Shown here: positions 54,296 through 62,318 of the stretch, piece by piece
Layout: each line of letters starts with the position of its first letter
How positions within the stretch are numbered: the first letter of the stretch is position 1
From: Candidatus Gastranaerophilales bacterium
GTDB taxonomy: Bacteria > Cyanobacteriota > Vampirovibrionia > Gastranaerophilales > Gastranaerophilaceae
Length of the DNA stretch: 64,000 nt
Direction: 5' to 3'
NCBI GenBank assembly: GCA_947625495.1
Contig: CANQOQ010000004.1
Location: 36,425 to 100,424, forward strand
Position numbers and translations under genes: made by a program
Notes under the pieces: generated by a model
The model's input: the letters and a program-made list of their open reading frames with translations, nothing else
The model's database searches: none
Told to the model about the DNA's origin: nothing

Positions 54296-54922
54296 ATGAA
54301 CAAGTTTTTAAATTTCTGTTTTTCATTTGGCAAATGGTTTGTATCTATTGTATTAGTTTTATTGTTAATTACAGGCATTTATCTTGGAGGTTCTGTAATA
54401 AACAACACATTGAAAGCAGATAGTTATAAAATGGATTATAAGTTTGCTATAAATGAACCTACACAGCAACAAACAACAACGCAAACTAAAAACACGTACA
54501 AAGAAGATATTATAAAAGTATTTGGCGACAATAAACCTACTGATAGATTTGTAAATAATACAGTTAAATTCATTGAAACTAAAGTAGAAGAAAGAGATGT
54601 TGCAGATGTCATAAGTAATTTACCTGTATATTACAATGACGTGAAAACATATATGTTCGAAATAGTCAAGAAAGAAAATAAGTTAACAGAAACACAAGTT
54701 CAACAAGATTATAAGAATTTTAGGAATGAATGGGATGATATTATTTTAGAAAAATATACAATAAGATATGCAGAACAGAGAAAAGCTAGAATTGACCATA
54801 AAACCCGATCTGAAACAGCACGTACAACCGCATTGATAGCATTATTAGTAACTTTATGTATGTTCGTTATGTTCTTAATTGTTCCTATACTTATCAGAAT
54901 TGAGGAAAATACAAGTAAGTAA
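54296..54922 (+). CDS. Unknown protein with N- and C-terminal membrane helices
   Basis: 208 residues: membrane helix at about 15-36 (WFVSIVLVLLLITGIYLGG), Gln/Thr-rich linker (TQQQTTTQTKNT), helical extracytoplasmic middle, and a second membrane helix at about 180-202. AAGGAG lies 5 bases before the ATG. Last of a three-gene run with the PH-like and YidD-like genes. Function unknown. Confidence 0.65.
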   Translation: MNKFLNFCFSFGKWFVSIVLVLLLITGIYLGGSVINNTLKADSYKMDYKFAINEPTQQQTTTQTKNTYKEDIIKVFGDNKPTDRFVNNTVKFIETKVEERDVADVISNLPVYYNDVKTYMFEIVKKENKLTETQVQQDYKNFRNEWDDIILEKYTIRYAEQRKARIDHKTRSETARTTALIALLVTLCMFVMFLIVPILIRIEENTSK

Positions 54923-55166
54923 CTATTAAATTCTAAAATTGTATGTTATATAATATAAGCATATCTTAAATATATTTATATGAACAACTTATACAACATT
55001 TTCAAGTAACCATGTTTGAAACTTGTCAACTCTGGAGTATTTTTTGTGCCTATTTTTATTTTTCTAATGACTTTAAACATTAATTTTTTGTTAATTTTTC
55101 CAAGTTAAATATGAATTCAATTTATACTTATATGTTAATTTAGTAAATAAAAATAAAGGTAAGTAT

Positions 55167-55436
55167 ATGATTGATGATTCTTATATGGCAGAATATGAAA
55201 TTTTATCCCAAGAATTAACGGATAATTCAGAATGTGCAATAATTATTCTTAATAATTCTTCTGATAGTGTTAGTTATCGTATGGAATTTATAAAAAATGA
55301 AATTCCTGAATTTGTTGGTATTAAATTGAAAGTAAAAGACCAGTATAATAATGATTTATATATGGATGGTTTTTTAGTTGATAATAAGGTAATACCATGG
55401 GTTTTTGAGGAAATTAAACAACATTTAGGCGAATAG
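55167..55436 (+). CDS. Small acidic unknown protein
   Basis: 89 residues, acidic, no membrane helix, unrecognised (MIDDSYMAEYEILSQELTDN). AAGG lies 6 bases before the ATG. The 244 bases upstream (54923-55166) are AT-rich and show no gene. Confidence 0.5.
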   Translation: MIDDSYMAEYEILSQELTDNSECAIIILNNSSDSVSYRMEFIKNEIPEFVGIKLKVKDQYNNDLYMDGFLVDNKVIPWVFEEIKQHLGE

Positions 55437-55550
55437 GAGTATGACAATGTTTTAATCGGGTAATTCCACGTATGCATTGACCTATGTACTAAACTTTCTA
55501 AAATCGACAAGTGCTGTCTTTTCCACAAAATTATCCAGCAAATTAACGCA

Positions 55551-55755
55551 TTATTCGTTAAATTCCGAAAACAAGTGAGTGTATAAATCCATAGTCATCT
55601 TGATTGAACTATGACCGAGTTGGTGTTGAACATACTTCATTGGTATACAATTAGCTAGCAAAAGGCTTGCATAAGTGTTCTTAAATCATGAAATCTTAAT
55701 GAATCGATTCCGGCACGATTTAAAGCCGGTTTTATTTGCTTCAAAAATTTTAAAT
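55551..55755 (-). pseudogene. C-terminal relic of a tyrosine recombinase (integrase), frameshifted
   Basis: Reading the minus strand gives KQIKPALNRAGIDSLRFHDLR in one frame. About two bases are then missing, and YASLLLANCIPMKYVQHQLG, HSSIKMTMDLYTHLF and a stop follow in another. HDLR, LGHSS and the tyrosine in DLYTHLF are the box II signatures of phage/ICE-type integrases. The upstream catalytic arginine region is gone and the fragment is fused to remains of a secreted-protein gene. Confidence 0.72.
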
Positions 55756-55955
55756 TGTTGTGTATAGCAGTTTATTGTTATCTTTGGTCTTGTTTCATAC
55801 CTATCACCCGAAGGAGTTTTTGTGACAAGTCGGACAATACCCAAATTATCATACTCGATACTATTTTTATCATAGAGACATTTGTTTTTGGTATTAAAGC
55901 CCAATCTTCAGCAAATGTTGGCAATATTAAAAACAAAATAATAAAAAATTTTCAT
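55740..55955 (-). pseudogene. Decayed gene for a small secreted protein (adhesin-E-like suspected)
   Basis: ATG at 55953-55955 with AGGTG upstream. One frame gives a signal peptide (ILFLILPTFAEDWALIP), reached only after a +1 shift in an A4T6 run. Another shift leads to KCLYDKNSIEYDNLG and VRLVTKTPSGDRYET then TINCYTQQFKI. This layout resembles short secreted proteins of the surface-adhesin E type, but that call is weak. It is truncated into the integrase relic. Confidence 0.5.
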
Positions 55956-55962
55956 ATCACAC

Positions 55963-56331
55963 CTAATTTTTAAATCTAAATTTCTTTTTATTTTCAATTC
56001 TTTTTAATATCATAGTTGTTACGTGCGTTTGAGTATCTTTTGAAGAATATTGAAATGCGGTTGAATCATAGCCGCCATAATATTTATTAAGAACAAAATC
56101 AGTTTCTTAATGAAATTTTTGTGTTAAAGCAAAATTCCCATTATCTAAAATATACACAATACACATAGCACTTCCGACTTCTTTACCTTCATTATTAATT
56201 TCAAATCGATGTAAATTTGATGCAAAGCCTTCGGATAATTCTTTTCGTGTTTTTGCATATTTTGTATGTATAAGACTTTCTTACGGATAATTTAAAGCTT
56301 TATCAATATCGAAGAATAAAAGCTTTTTCAT
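55963..56331 (-). pseudogene. 123-codon gene with two in-frame TAA codons
   Basis: From ATG 56329-56331 the frame reads MKKLLFFDIDKALNYP, TAA, then ESLIHTKYAKTRKELSEGF and onward to LTQKFH, TAA, then ETDFVLNKYYGGYDSTAF and a final TAG. Apart from the two stops, both followed by GAA, the frame is intact and divides evenly. It lies 13 bases after the PDZ gene and eight bases before the decayed secreted-protein gene, as in an operon. Most simply a pseudogene by C-to-T change of two CAA codons. Function unknown. Confidence 0.55.
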
Positions 56332-56344
56332 ATTTAATATCTTA

Positions 56345-57091
56345 TTAATACATCAATTTATTGTTTATATTTCTTAGGTTATTATTTATATTTTGCAAAT
56401 TATTATTCATCTGTATTTGATTAAAATTGTTAATATTATTCTGAATTGCTTGCTGCCTTATCATATTTTCCTGCAACTCAATTTGTCTATCTTGTGCAGT
56501 TTTATTTATTTCTCTGTTTGTAAGATTCATTAAACAAGCATTTTGTTCGTTTGCAGGATATGTCATGCAAGCGTCATACCCGCTTTTAAATTTTTCTTTA
56601 CGTGCAATCCAATAATTTATAATGGGTACAGTTTCATTAAACCATTTTTTACTCATATTATTTATCATATTTTGAGGTATTGGCTCAATATTTGCATTTG
56701 GTGGAGCAACCTGTCGCCAATGAACCTCAAATCTGTCATACTCCGGCTCTACAAATGTAAATTGGGCTCTTGGTATTTCAATAATGCTTTCCTCATTATA
56801 ATACTTGATTTGAAGTTTAACCTTTGTGCCTTCTTCACCACGCACTAAATTTACAACTTGGTCTATATTTAATTTCTTTACTTTTTGTTCGTTTATAGAA
56901 ATTATTTCAGCCCCTTCAGGTAAACCAGTTTTTGCAGCCATAGAATTAGGAAATATTTTAAATACAAAAACTTTTTTATTATAAGGGTCTTTGACAAGTC
57001 TTACACCAATTCCGCAATATTTTATATCTGCAAATGCAAGCCCTGTACTAATCATGCCAACTATTATTAAACTAATTAAAATCTTTTTCAT
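56345..57091 (-). CDS. Secreted PDZ-domain protein with Asn-rich tail
   Basis: 248 residues. Signal peptide (KKILISLIIVGMISTGLAFA), then a PDZ domain over about residues 25-110 (CGIGVRLVKD; SMAAKTGLPEGAEIISINEQ; VVNLVRGEEGTKVKLQI). A middle with cysteine pairs and a C-terminal Asn/Gln-rich coiled tail (NNLQNINNNLRNINNKL) follow. No protease domain is attached, so it may be an adaptor or envelope scaffold. AGGAGA precedes the ATG. It is the only intact gene in the minus-strand group here. Confidence 0.8.
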   Translation of the reverse strand: MKKILISLIIVGMISTGLAFADIKYCGIGVRLVKDPYNKKVFVFKIFPNSMAAKTGLPEGAEIISINEQKVKKLNIDQVVNLVRGEEGTKVKLQIKYYNEESIIEIPRAQFTFVEPEYDRFEVHWRQVAPPNANIEPIPQNMINNMSKKWFNETVPIINYWIARKEKFKSGYDACMTYPANEQNACLMNLTNREINKTAQDRQIELQENMIRQQAIQNNINNFNQIQMNNNLQNINNNLRNINNKLMY

Positions 57092-57125
57092 TTATAAACA
57101 TCTCCTGATTTTAGTTTTATTATCC

Positions 57126-57308
57126 TTACATACCAAACATTTTAGAATAACACGCACAGTCAGTTTGTTCATATATTTCTATATTAACACGAAAATATAT
57201 GTAATAATCGTCATTGCTTTTGTTTAACTGCAAATCATCATCAATAATATTAGAATCACTAGCAAGGGCGCCGTACTTCAAGAACACTTGCAAGTCATAT
57301 AAAATCAT
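57126..57308 (-). CDS. Doubtful 60-residue ORF
   Basis: Starts MILYDLQVFLKYGALASD and ends CACYSKMFGM. Weak upstream AAGA only. It lies immediately before the PDZ gene on the same strand and could be a small partner or the tail of a decayed gene. No family recognised. Confidence 0.25.
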   Translation of the reverse strand: MILYDLQVFLKYGALASDSNIIDDDLQLNKSNDDYYIYFRVNIEIYEQTDCACYSKMFGM

Positions 57309-57388
57309 TCTTGCATTTGTAATTCATTATCACCTATACAAGAATAGAAAAGCCAATTCACCGCCTCTAATAAAAGGTATCTCCCCTC

Positions 57389-57430
57389 TCACAAATTTTC
57401 TTCCTGTTCTTTATTCTTAACTTCTACCAT
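57389..57430 (-). other. 13-codon mini-ORF with a strong ribosome-binding site
   Basis: AAAGGAGGAAGA directly precedes ATG 57428-57430, giving MVEVKNKEQEENL and a stop. After a one-base shift the frame would continue FVRGEIPFIRGGELAF, so it may be a broken small gene or a leader peptide. The rest of 57092-57542 shows nothing further. Confidence 0.3.
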
Positions 57431-57542
57431 TCTTCCTCCTTTAAAATCTAATGAAAACAATTTTATCGGGAAAGAATTTTAGTACAAGCAAATAATACAA
57501 AATATTTGCAAAAATTAATAATTTTTTTGTTAGAATAATTAT

Positions 57543-58835
57543 ATGCAACATGTTGATAATATAATTAATATTTTTAAAAAATTATTTGATTCATTTACAT
57601 ATATTAATAAAAGTCAATATAATGATTATGTTGAAAAATTAAATAATCAGGAATATTGCCTTGTACAATTTTGTATAAATGGGAATATTTTATGTGTGCA
57701 TAAAACACAAGAAATTCAATATCGACAAGCAATAAAGCAAATTTATTCAAAAATAGATAAAAAAACAATTAATAAAATTTATGAAAAAATGTTTTTAGAT
57801 AAGTTACATAGTTTTGTTTCAGAACATTATGTTCAAAAAAAAACTTTAAACGAAAATGAAATAAAAGATTTCTATGCTTTCTTTGCTAATATAAAAGAAA
57901 GCCATTTTAAAGTATTATCCGTTTTGCACGGCTTTGAACTTCCACAGGATATAAATAATATAGAAGTTGGGAATTTTATAATATGCAATTATAAATATAT
58001 AAACGAAGAATATTTAAACAAACATCCTCAGTATAAGTTCAATTCTGATTTCATATCACCAAATTCGAGAGGACTAATAGATTATTTTTATGTAATACAC
58101 AAAGATATTCTTGCTTATGATAACAATACAGCAGTTGAAATATTTCAAGAAAAATTAGAAATTTTGATAAACTATTTACTTTATTGTATTTCAATTAAAT
58201 CAAAAAAAAATTCAAAAATATCTTACACAAAAGATTTTTCAAATAAAAAAATATTCGTAATTACACCAGATTTAATACAGTCCACCTTCTCTTGTAATGA
58301 TATAATAAATCCTCTATATATAGTAACTCCTGATTTATTCAAAGTAAAATACAAAAATATACTTCTAAATAACCTAAAAATTATAAACAATTTAGAAGCT
58401 GATACTTTGTGCGAAATTGAAAAAAAGATAAATATGGCAATAAATTGGATTGGTAAATCTTTAAGAAATGATGATATAACACAAAGTTTTTTATTTTTAG
58501 CAATGGCAATGGAATGTTTGTTAACATTTAGCGAAGGATTTATTTCTCCTTCTATTACATATCAGTTAGCTGAAACTTGTGCATTTTTATGTGCTGATAC
58601 ATTAGAAGAAAGAATACAAATTGAAAAAACAGTTAAAGATTTGTATAGAAAGAGGTCTGCAATTGTGCATACTGGAGGTGCAAATATAGAACTTCAAGAT
58701 TATTATAATTTTATTTCTATATTAAAAATAGCCATAGGAAAATTATTAGAACTTATAGAATCTTCTAATATCAAAAAATCAGATGATTTATGTAAATATA
58801 TAAAACAATGTAAATATAATCAATCATTTAACTAA
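57543..58835 (+). CDS. HEPN-motif protein (ApeA/Apea-HEPN-like), possible RNase effector
   Basis: 430 residues, Lys/Asn/Ile-rich, no signal or membrane helix. The C-terminal 140 residues form a helical domain: INWIGKSLRNDDITQSFLFL, AMAMECLLTFSEGF, then LYRKRSAIVHTGG with the RxxxxH motif (R371, H376) that is the catalytic signature of HEPN ribonucleases. This layout fits the Apea-type HEPN domains found in defence proteins. The N-terminal 280 residues are unrecognised and may be a sensor. No clear ribosome-binding site. The 3' end overlaps the convergent fic gene by 12 bases. Confidence 0.72.
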   Translation: MQHVDNIINIFKKLFDSFTYINKSQYNDYVEKLNNQEYCLVQFCINGNILCVHKTQEIQYRQAIKQIYSKIDKKTINKIYEKMFLDKLHSFVSEHYVQKKTLNENEIKDFYAFFANIKESHFKVLSVLHGFELPQDINNIEVGNFIICNYKYINEEYLNKHPQYKFNSDFISPNSRGLIDYFYVIHKDILAYDNNTAVEIFQEKLEILINYLLYCISIKSKKNSKISYTKDFSNKKIFVITPDLIQSTFSCNDIINPLYIVTPDLFKVKYKNILLNNLKIINNLEADTLCEIEKKINMAINWIGKSLRNDDITQSFLFLAMAMECLLTFSEGFISPSITYQLAETCAFLCADTLEERIQIEKTVKDLYRKRSAIVHTGGANIELQDYYNFISILKIAIGKLLELIESSNIKKSDDLCKYIKQCKYNQSFN

Positions 58836-59882
58836 TGAATACCAGGTGCCACGCCCTTTTGAATGTTGAATTAAATAACCTTTATTGACAAGATTTGCAA
58901 TGGCTTTCTTTAGAGTATTGCGATTGGATGCCGTAAACTTAAGAAGCGTTGTATTTGTTCCTCTTTCATTTTGCTCAAAATATTTTAAAATAAAAATTTC
59001 TAATTCGGTTAAATCAGTGTTATCAACATTTATTCCTTTTTCATTTAGTTTATATTCAAGTCTGATTTTTTGTTTTTGTAACGATTTTAAAAAGAATATT
59101 AACCATGGCTCATAATCCGGTACATCATTTTTCAGTGTAGTTTGTGTTTGTATTAATGCCCTATAATATCCCTCTTTATTATCTTCAATAACAGCTTCTA
59201 AAGAACTATATTGCATATATAAATAACCTGTTCTTAATAGTAATAAACAAGTTATTGCACGGGATAATCTGCCATTCCCATCCTCAAAAGGGTGAATAGC
59301 AAGAAAATTAACTATAAATAATCCAATTACAATTAATGGATGAAAATACCTATCATCAAGATTTTTTCTTGTCCAATTAACTAATTCTTCCATTTGTAAC
59401 GGTGTCTCAAACGGTGTAGCTGTTTCGAATACAATACCAAGTTCCTCGCCTGTTTGAGAGTATGCTGCAACTGCATTTGAAATTGTTTTATAATTTCCTT
59501 TGTGTCTTTCGTCTTTTGTAGAATATTGTAAAAGAATTTTATGCAGTTGTTTTATGTAATTTTCACTAAATGGTATGACTTCATAATCATCAAATATCGT
59601 ATCCATTAGTTTTGCATACCCTGCAACTTCTTGTTCATCACGAGTTAAAAAAGATTGTTTTTTAATGTTTGACAATAATTCTTCTACTTGTTTATCGTTA
59701 AGTTTATTACCTTCTATACGATTTGATGAACCAACACTTTCAATTGTTGCGACTTTTTTTAGAGTTTTTAATCTATCAGGTGATAATTGCCCTAATAATT
59801 TCCATGAACCTTTAAATTCATCAAGCTCTGAAATTATTGCTAACATTTGATTTGAGATTTTTATACTTTCTTCTTTAACCAT
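58824..59882 (-). CDS. Fic-family AMP transferase with N-terminal inhibitory motif
   Basis: 352 residues. The Fic core motif HPFEDGNGR is at residues 197-205; histidine attacks and the acidic residue binds magnesium, so the enzyme should be able to nucleotidylate hydroxyl side chains. An inhibitory-helix motif SNRIEG (residues 53-58, [S/T]xxxE[G/N]) lies N-terminal to it, making this a class II, self-inhibited Fic. The last 65 residues look like a winged helix (FTASNRNTLKKAIANLVNKG), so it may bind DNA. Five 10-bp repeats precede the start codon. It converges with the HEPN gene. Confidence 0.92.
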   Translation of the reverse strand: MVKEESIKISNQMLAIISELDEFKGSWKLLGQLSPDRLKTLKKVATIESVGSSNRIEGNKLNDKQVEELLSNIKKQSFLTRDEQEVAGYAKLMDTIFDDYEVIPFSENYIKQLHKILLQYSTKDERHKGNYKTISNAVAAYSQTGEELGIVFETATPFETPLQMEELVNWTRKNLDDRYFHPLIVIGLFIVNFLAIHPFEDGNGRLSRAITCLLLLRTGYLYMQYSSLEAVIEDNKEGYYRALIQTQTTLKNDVPDYEPWLIFFLKSLQKQKIRLEYKLNEKGINVDNTDLTELEIFILKYFEQNERGTNTTLLKFTASNRNTLKKAIANLVNKGYLIQHSKGRGTWYSLVK

Positions 59883-59932
59883 TTTTTATCCATAAATATC
59901 CAATTTTATCCAATCATACCCATAATTATCCA
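59883..59932 (-). repeat. Five phased 10-bp TGGATA repeats abutting the fic start codon
   Basis: On the plus strand TATCCA occurs at 59887-59892, 59897-59902, 59907-59912, 59927-59932, with TACCCA at 59917-59922: exact 10-base spacing. The repeat block begins directly before the fic ATG (59880-59882). The spacing is close to one helical turn, as expected for a multi-site operator. GGA of the last repeat may also serve as ribosome-binding site. Confidence 0.8.
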
Positions 59933-59934
59933 TT

Positions 59935-60213
59935 TTGTAAATGGTTTATTAAGAAATGTATTTATTCATCTAATAAACTAAACTCAAAGAACCTATATAT
60001 AGGCAAATTATATTTATTCAAAAAATTACAGAATTTTTCTGTGGCTCGGAATAGAAGCAGGTGTTTATGTCTTTATCCTCTCTCTGTACCTTTAAAGCGG
60101 CGTTGAGGAAAAATATTTAAAGGAGGAAGTTGAATTTGAGTTGCAAAAAATTTACAAATATTCTGATAAACAATGAGAATTTATGCATATTTTTACTATA
60201 AGAATATGTTTCT
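59935..60213. other. Intergenic region upstream of fic and downstream of the HTH-module gene
   Basis: Contains a small hairpin ACAGAATTTTTCTGT (about 60028-60042) and an AAAGGAGG near 60118 that is followed by no convincing ORF. Nothing else identified; a small RNA cannot be excluded. Confidence 0.3.
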
Positions 60214-61950
60214 TTATTTATTTTCTGCATTTTTATTATCAAAATATGATTTAATTAATTCTTTAGCTTTTTCATCTTCAACAGCATCCAAACCGCCGTA
60301 AGAATAGCAATCAAGATATTCTTGTGCAAGTTTTATGGCATTTTTAAACTCGTCTTTTCCTGCGATTTCCCAAACTTTTTTGTGATAAGCCATAATAGTT
60401 GTTTCTTCTTTTTGATTTAGTTTTTCCCCGTTATTTTCTTTATCCAGTAAATGCCGCAGATATCCGTCATTTTCAGCTATTCGCGCCGCAATATTTTTGG
60501 TATTCTCGCAATTCATCCATACCAATTCCATTTTTAAAGATTGCAGTTTAGAATATACTGCCATTCTTTGTATTTGTTCCGCCTTATTTTCTTGTCGTTT
60601 TTTTTCTTTTATTTCTCTGGCTATTTCATTTTCAAACATCAACCTTTCCACAAATTCTTTATTTTTTGGCAAAGATAAATCAATAAATACTCTGGTTGAT
60701 TCTTTTTGTATACTCGGTATATATTCAGGTATTATTTCAATTTCGTCATTCAACAAAGCTTCTTTTATTTTATAGTTTTTCATACCAAGATATTTTGCTA
60801 AATATTTTATTTCCATAACATCCGGATTATTGTTTCTTAATTTCAATAATTTATTTTTTGTATCGTTAGAACTTATATCAACAACTGTTTTTAGTTTTTT
60901 TCCGGATTTTGTATTGACTTTTTCTATATGCCCTTCTAAAATGCCTTCTTGAACCATTTGTCTAAGCTGAGAAACCTTACCGAAGCCCATTTTTTGGAGA
61001 TTAACGGCAGATACACAATCATATTTAATTGGGCAAGGGACGGGATGTAATTTCCTATGATTTTTTAACGTTTCTTGTGTTTTTTTATCACTCATATCTA
61101 TCAATACAGAAAGCGGACTTACATCTTTAAAATTTTCTTCATCCAATCCTACAAGTTTGAATTTTCCCTCTTTTATTTCAGAAATCAATGCTTCTTGACC
61201 ATAATTATATTTAGACCATATATCAATGAATGTTGCATAATTATCTTTATTTTCATTTATCATTTTCAAAAATTCAGAATTATTTTTAAATCCGGTGTCT
61301 ATAAAATAAGTTCTATCCTTTTTTATAGAATTTAAAGTGCCTGAAGCAATCCACATTCTGATACATCTTTTGTCCACTCCCAGTTTTAATGCCAGTTCTG
61401 AATCAGTACAAATACCTTTTGTATTTAACATTTCAGACTTTTCTTTATCTGAAATATCGGGATTATACAAAAAGGCGAAATTAGAATTCAGCTTCAATTG
61501 TTTTAAATATTCCTCTAATTTTTCGAGATATTCTTTTTCGCGTTTTAATTGTCTAACAACTTTAAAATCTTGATAAATATAAACAGAATCCAAGTCTTTT
61601 TTTGCTGATTCTACTTCATTTTCGGCATCATAATATTCTTGTGATTTTTTATCATCAGGTAAGTCTTTTTCTAAATCGAATATTAAATCGAATTTTGCCT
61701 GCGCATTATTTAATTTTAGTTGTACTTCTTTAAAAAGTTTTTCTTTATTATTAACTTGTTCAGTTAAATCAGATATTTTTTTATTTGTTTGAGCAATTAC
61801 ATTATTTATTCTTTCTTCTTCAAGCTGATATGTGTTTTTCTCTTGTTTTTGAAAAATATCTTCAGGAATAGAGTTTCCAAAAGAATACTTTTTGAAATTT
61901 TTTCTCTTTAAATAAAAAATATGACCGCTGTTTATGGGGCTTATCTTCAT
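60214..61950 (-). CDS. Coiled-coil protein with four tandem HTH-like modules
   Basis: 578 residues, unrecognised as a whole. N-terminus MKISPINSGH and YSFGN resemble the window's MKI...FKG proteins. A coiled coil follows (about 40-155). Four modules of about 60 residues then lie near 180-235, 238-298, 311-375 and 378-440. Each has a short helix-turn-helix (for example SELALKLGVDKRCIRMWIAS) and closes with an [FLV]-[IV]-D-x-[SG] strand, as in FIDTG, LIDMS, VVDIS and FIDLS. The C-terminal 130 residues are charged helices. Multi-site DNA binding is inferred, not shown. Single gene on its strand. Confidence 0.72.
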   Translation of the reverse strand: MKISPINSGHIFYLKRKNFKKYSFGNSIPEDIFQKQEKNTYQLEEERINNVIAQTNKKISDLTEQVNNKEKLFKEVQLKLNNAQAKFDLIFDLEKDLPDDKKSQEYYDAENEVESAKKDLDSVYIYQDFKVVRQLKREKEYLEKLEEYLKQLKLNSNFAFLYNPDISDKEKSEMLNTKGICTDSELALKLGVDKRCIRMWIASGTLNSIKKDRTYFIDTGFKNNSEFLKMINENKDNYATFIDIWSKYNYGQEALISEIKEGKFKLVGLDEENFKDVSPLSVLIDMSDKKTQETLKNHRKLHPVPCPIKYDCVSAVNLQKMGFGKVSQLRQMVQEGILEGHIEKVNTKSGKKLKTVVDISSNDTKNKLLKLRNNNPDVMEIKYLAKYLGMKNYKIKEALLNDEIEIIPEYIPSIQKESTRVFIDLSLPKNKEFVERLMFENEIAREIKEKKRQENKAEQIQRMAVYSKLQSLKMELVWMNCENTKNIAARIAENDGYLRHLLDKENNGEKLNQKEETTIMAYHKKVWEIAGKDEFKNAIKLAQEYLDCYSYGGLDAVEDEKAKELIKSYFDNKNAENK

Positions 61951-62114
61951 TATTTATTTTCTCTTTTTTCTTTCAGTTAAAACACCTCAATAAAAAAAAT
62001 TGCTTTATTTTAATCCGGTGTCTCATTCTTCGCTTGCTCGTTTTGTAACCTTTTCAATATGCCACTCACAAAATATAATAGACAAAGTTAAATAAAAATT
62101 ATAGAATATTTGAT

Positions 62115-62306
62115 ATGGTAATTAGAATTTTATTAATTTTATTTTCTTTATTTATCTTGGTTAATATTGTAATAACGCTTGTAAGTGTTATTTTGGGAGT
62201 TAATTTATATAAAAAATACGGAAACAAAATTTTTAAGGGATATGGAATATTTATCCTTTTAATAGTCGTCATTTATATAATTTTAGCTTTATTGGGTTTA
62301 AATTAG
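62115..62306 (+). CDS. Small two-helix membrane protein
   Basis: 63 residues, two hydrophobic helices (about 4-30 and 42-62) joined by a basic loop NLYKKYGNKIFKGYG. It lies 12 bases upstream of the SPFH gene on the same strand, so it is probably co-transcribed and perhaps a partner. No family assigned. Confidence 0.6.
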   Translation: MVIRILLILFSLFILVNIVITLVSVILGVNLYKKYGNKIFKGYGIFILLIVVIYIILALLGLN

Positions 62307-62318
62307 AGAGGTTTTTTT

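Noticed and set aside
55686..55904. 72-codon ORF starting MGFNTKNKCLYD
   Set aside because: It joins the middle of a decayed secreted-protein gene to an out-of-frame part of the integrase relic, so it is not a real gene.
59935..60213. Possible signal-recognition-particle RNA (GGAA...GAAGCAGG near 60050)
   Set aside because: The required CAGG...CCGGAAGGAAGCAGCC helix cannot be formed; the resemblance is limited to a few bases.
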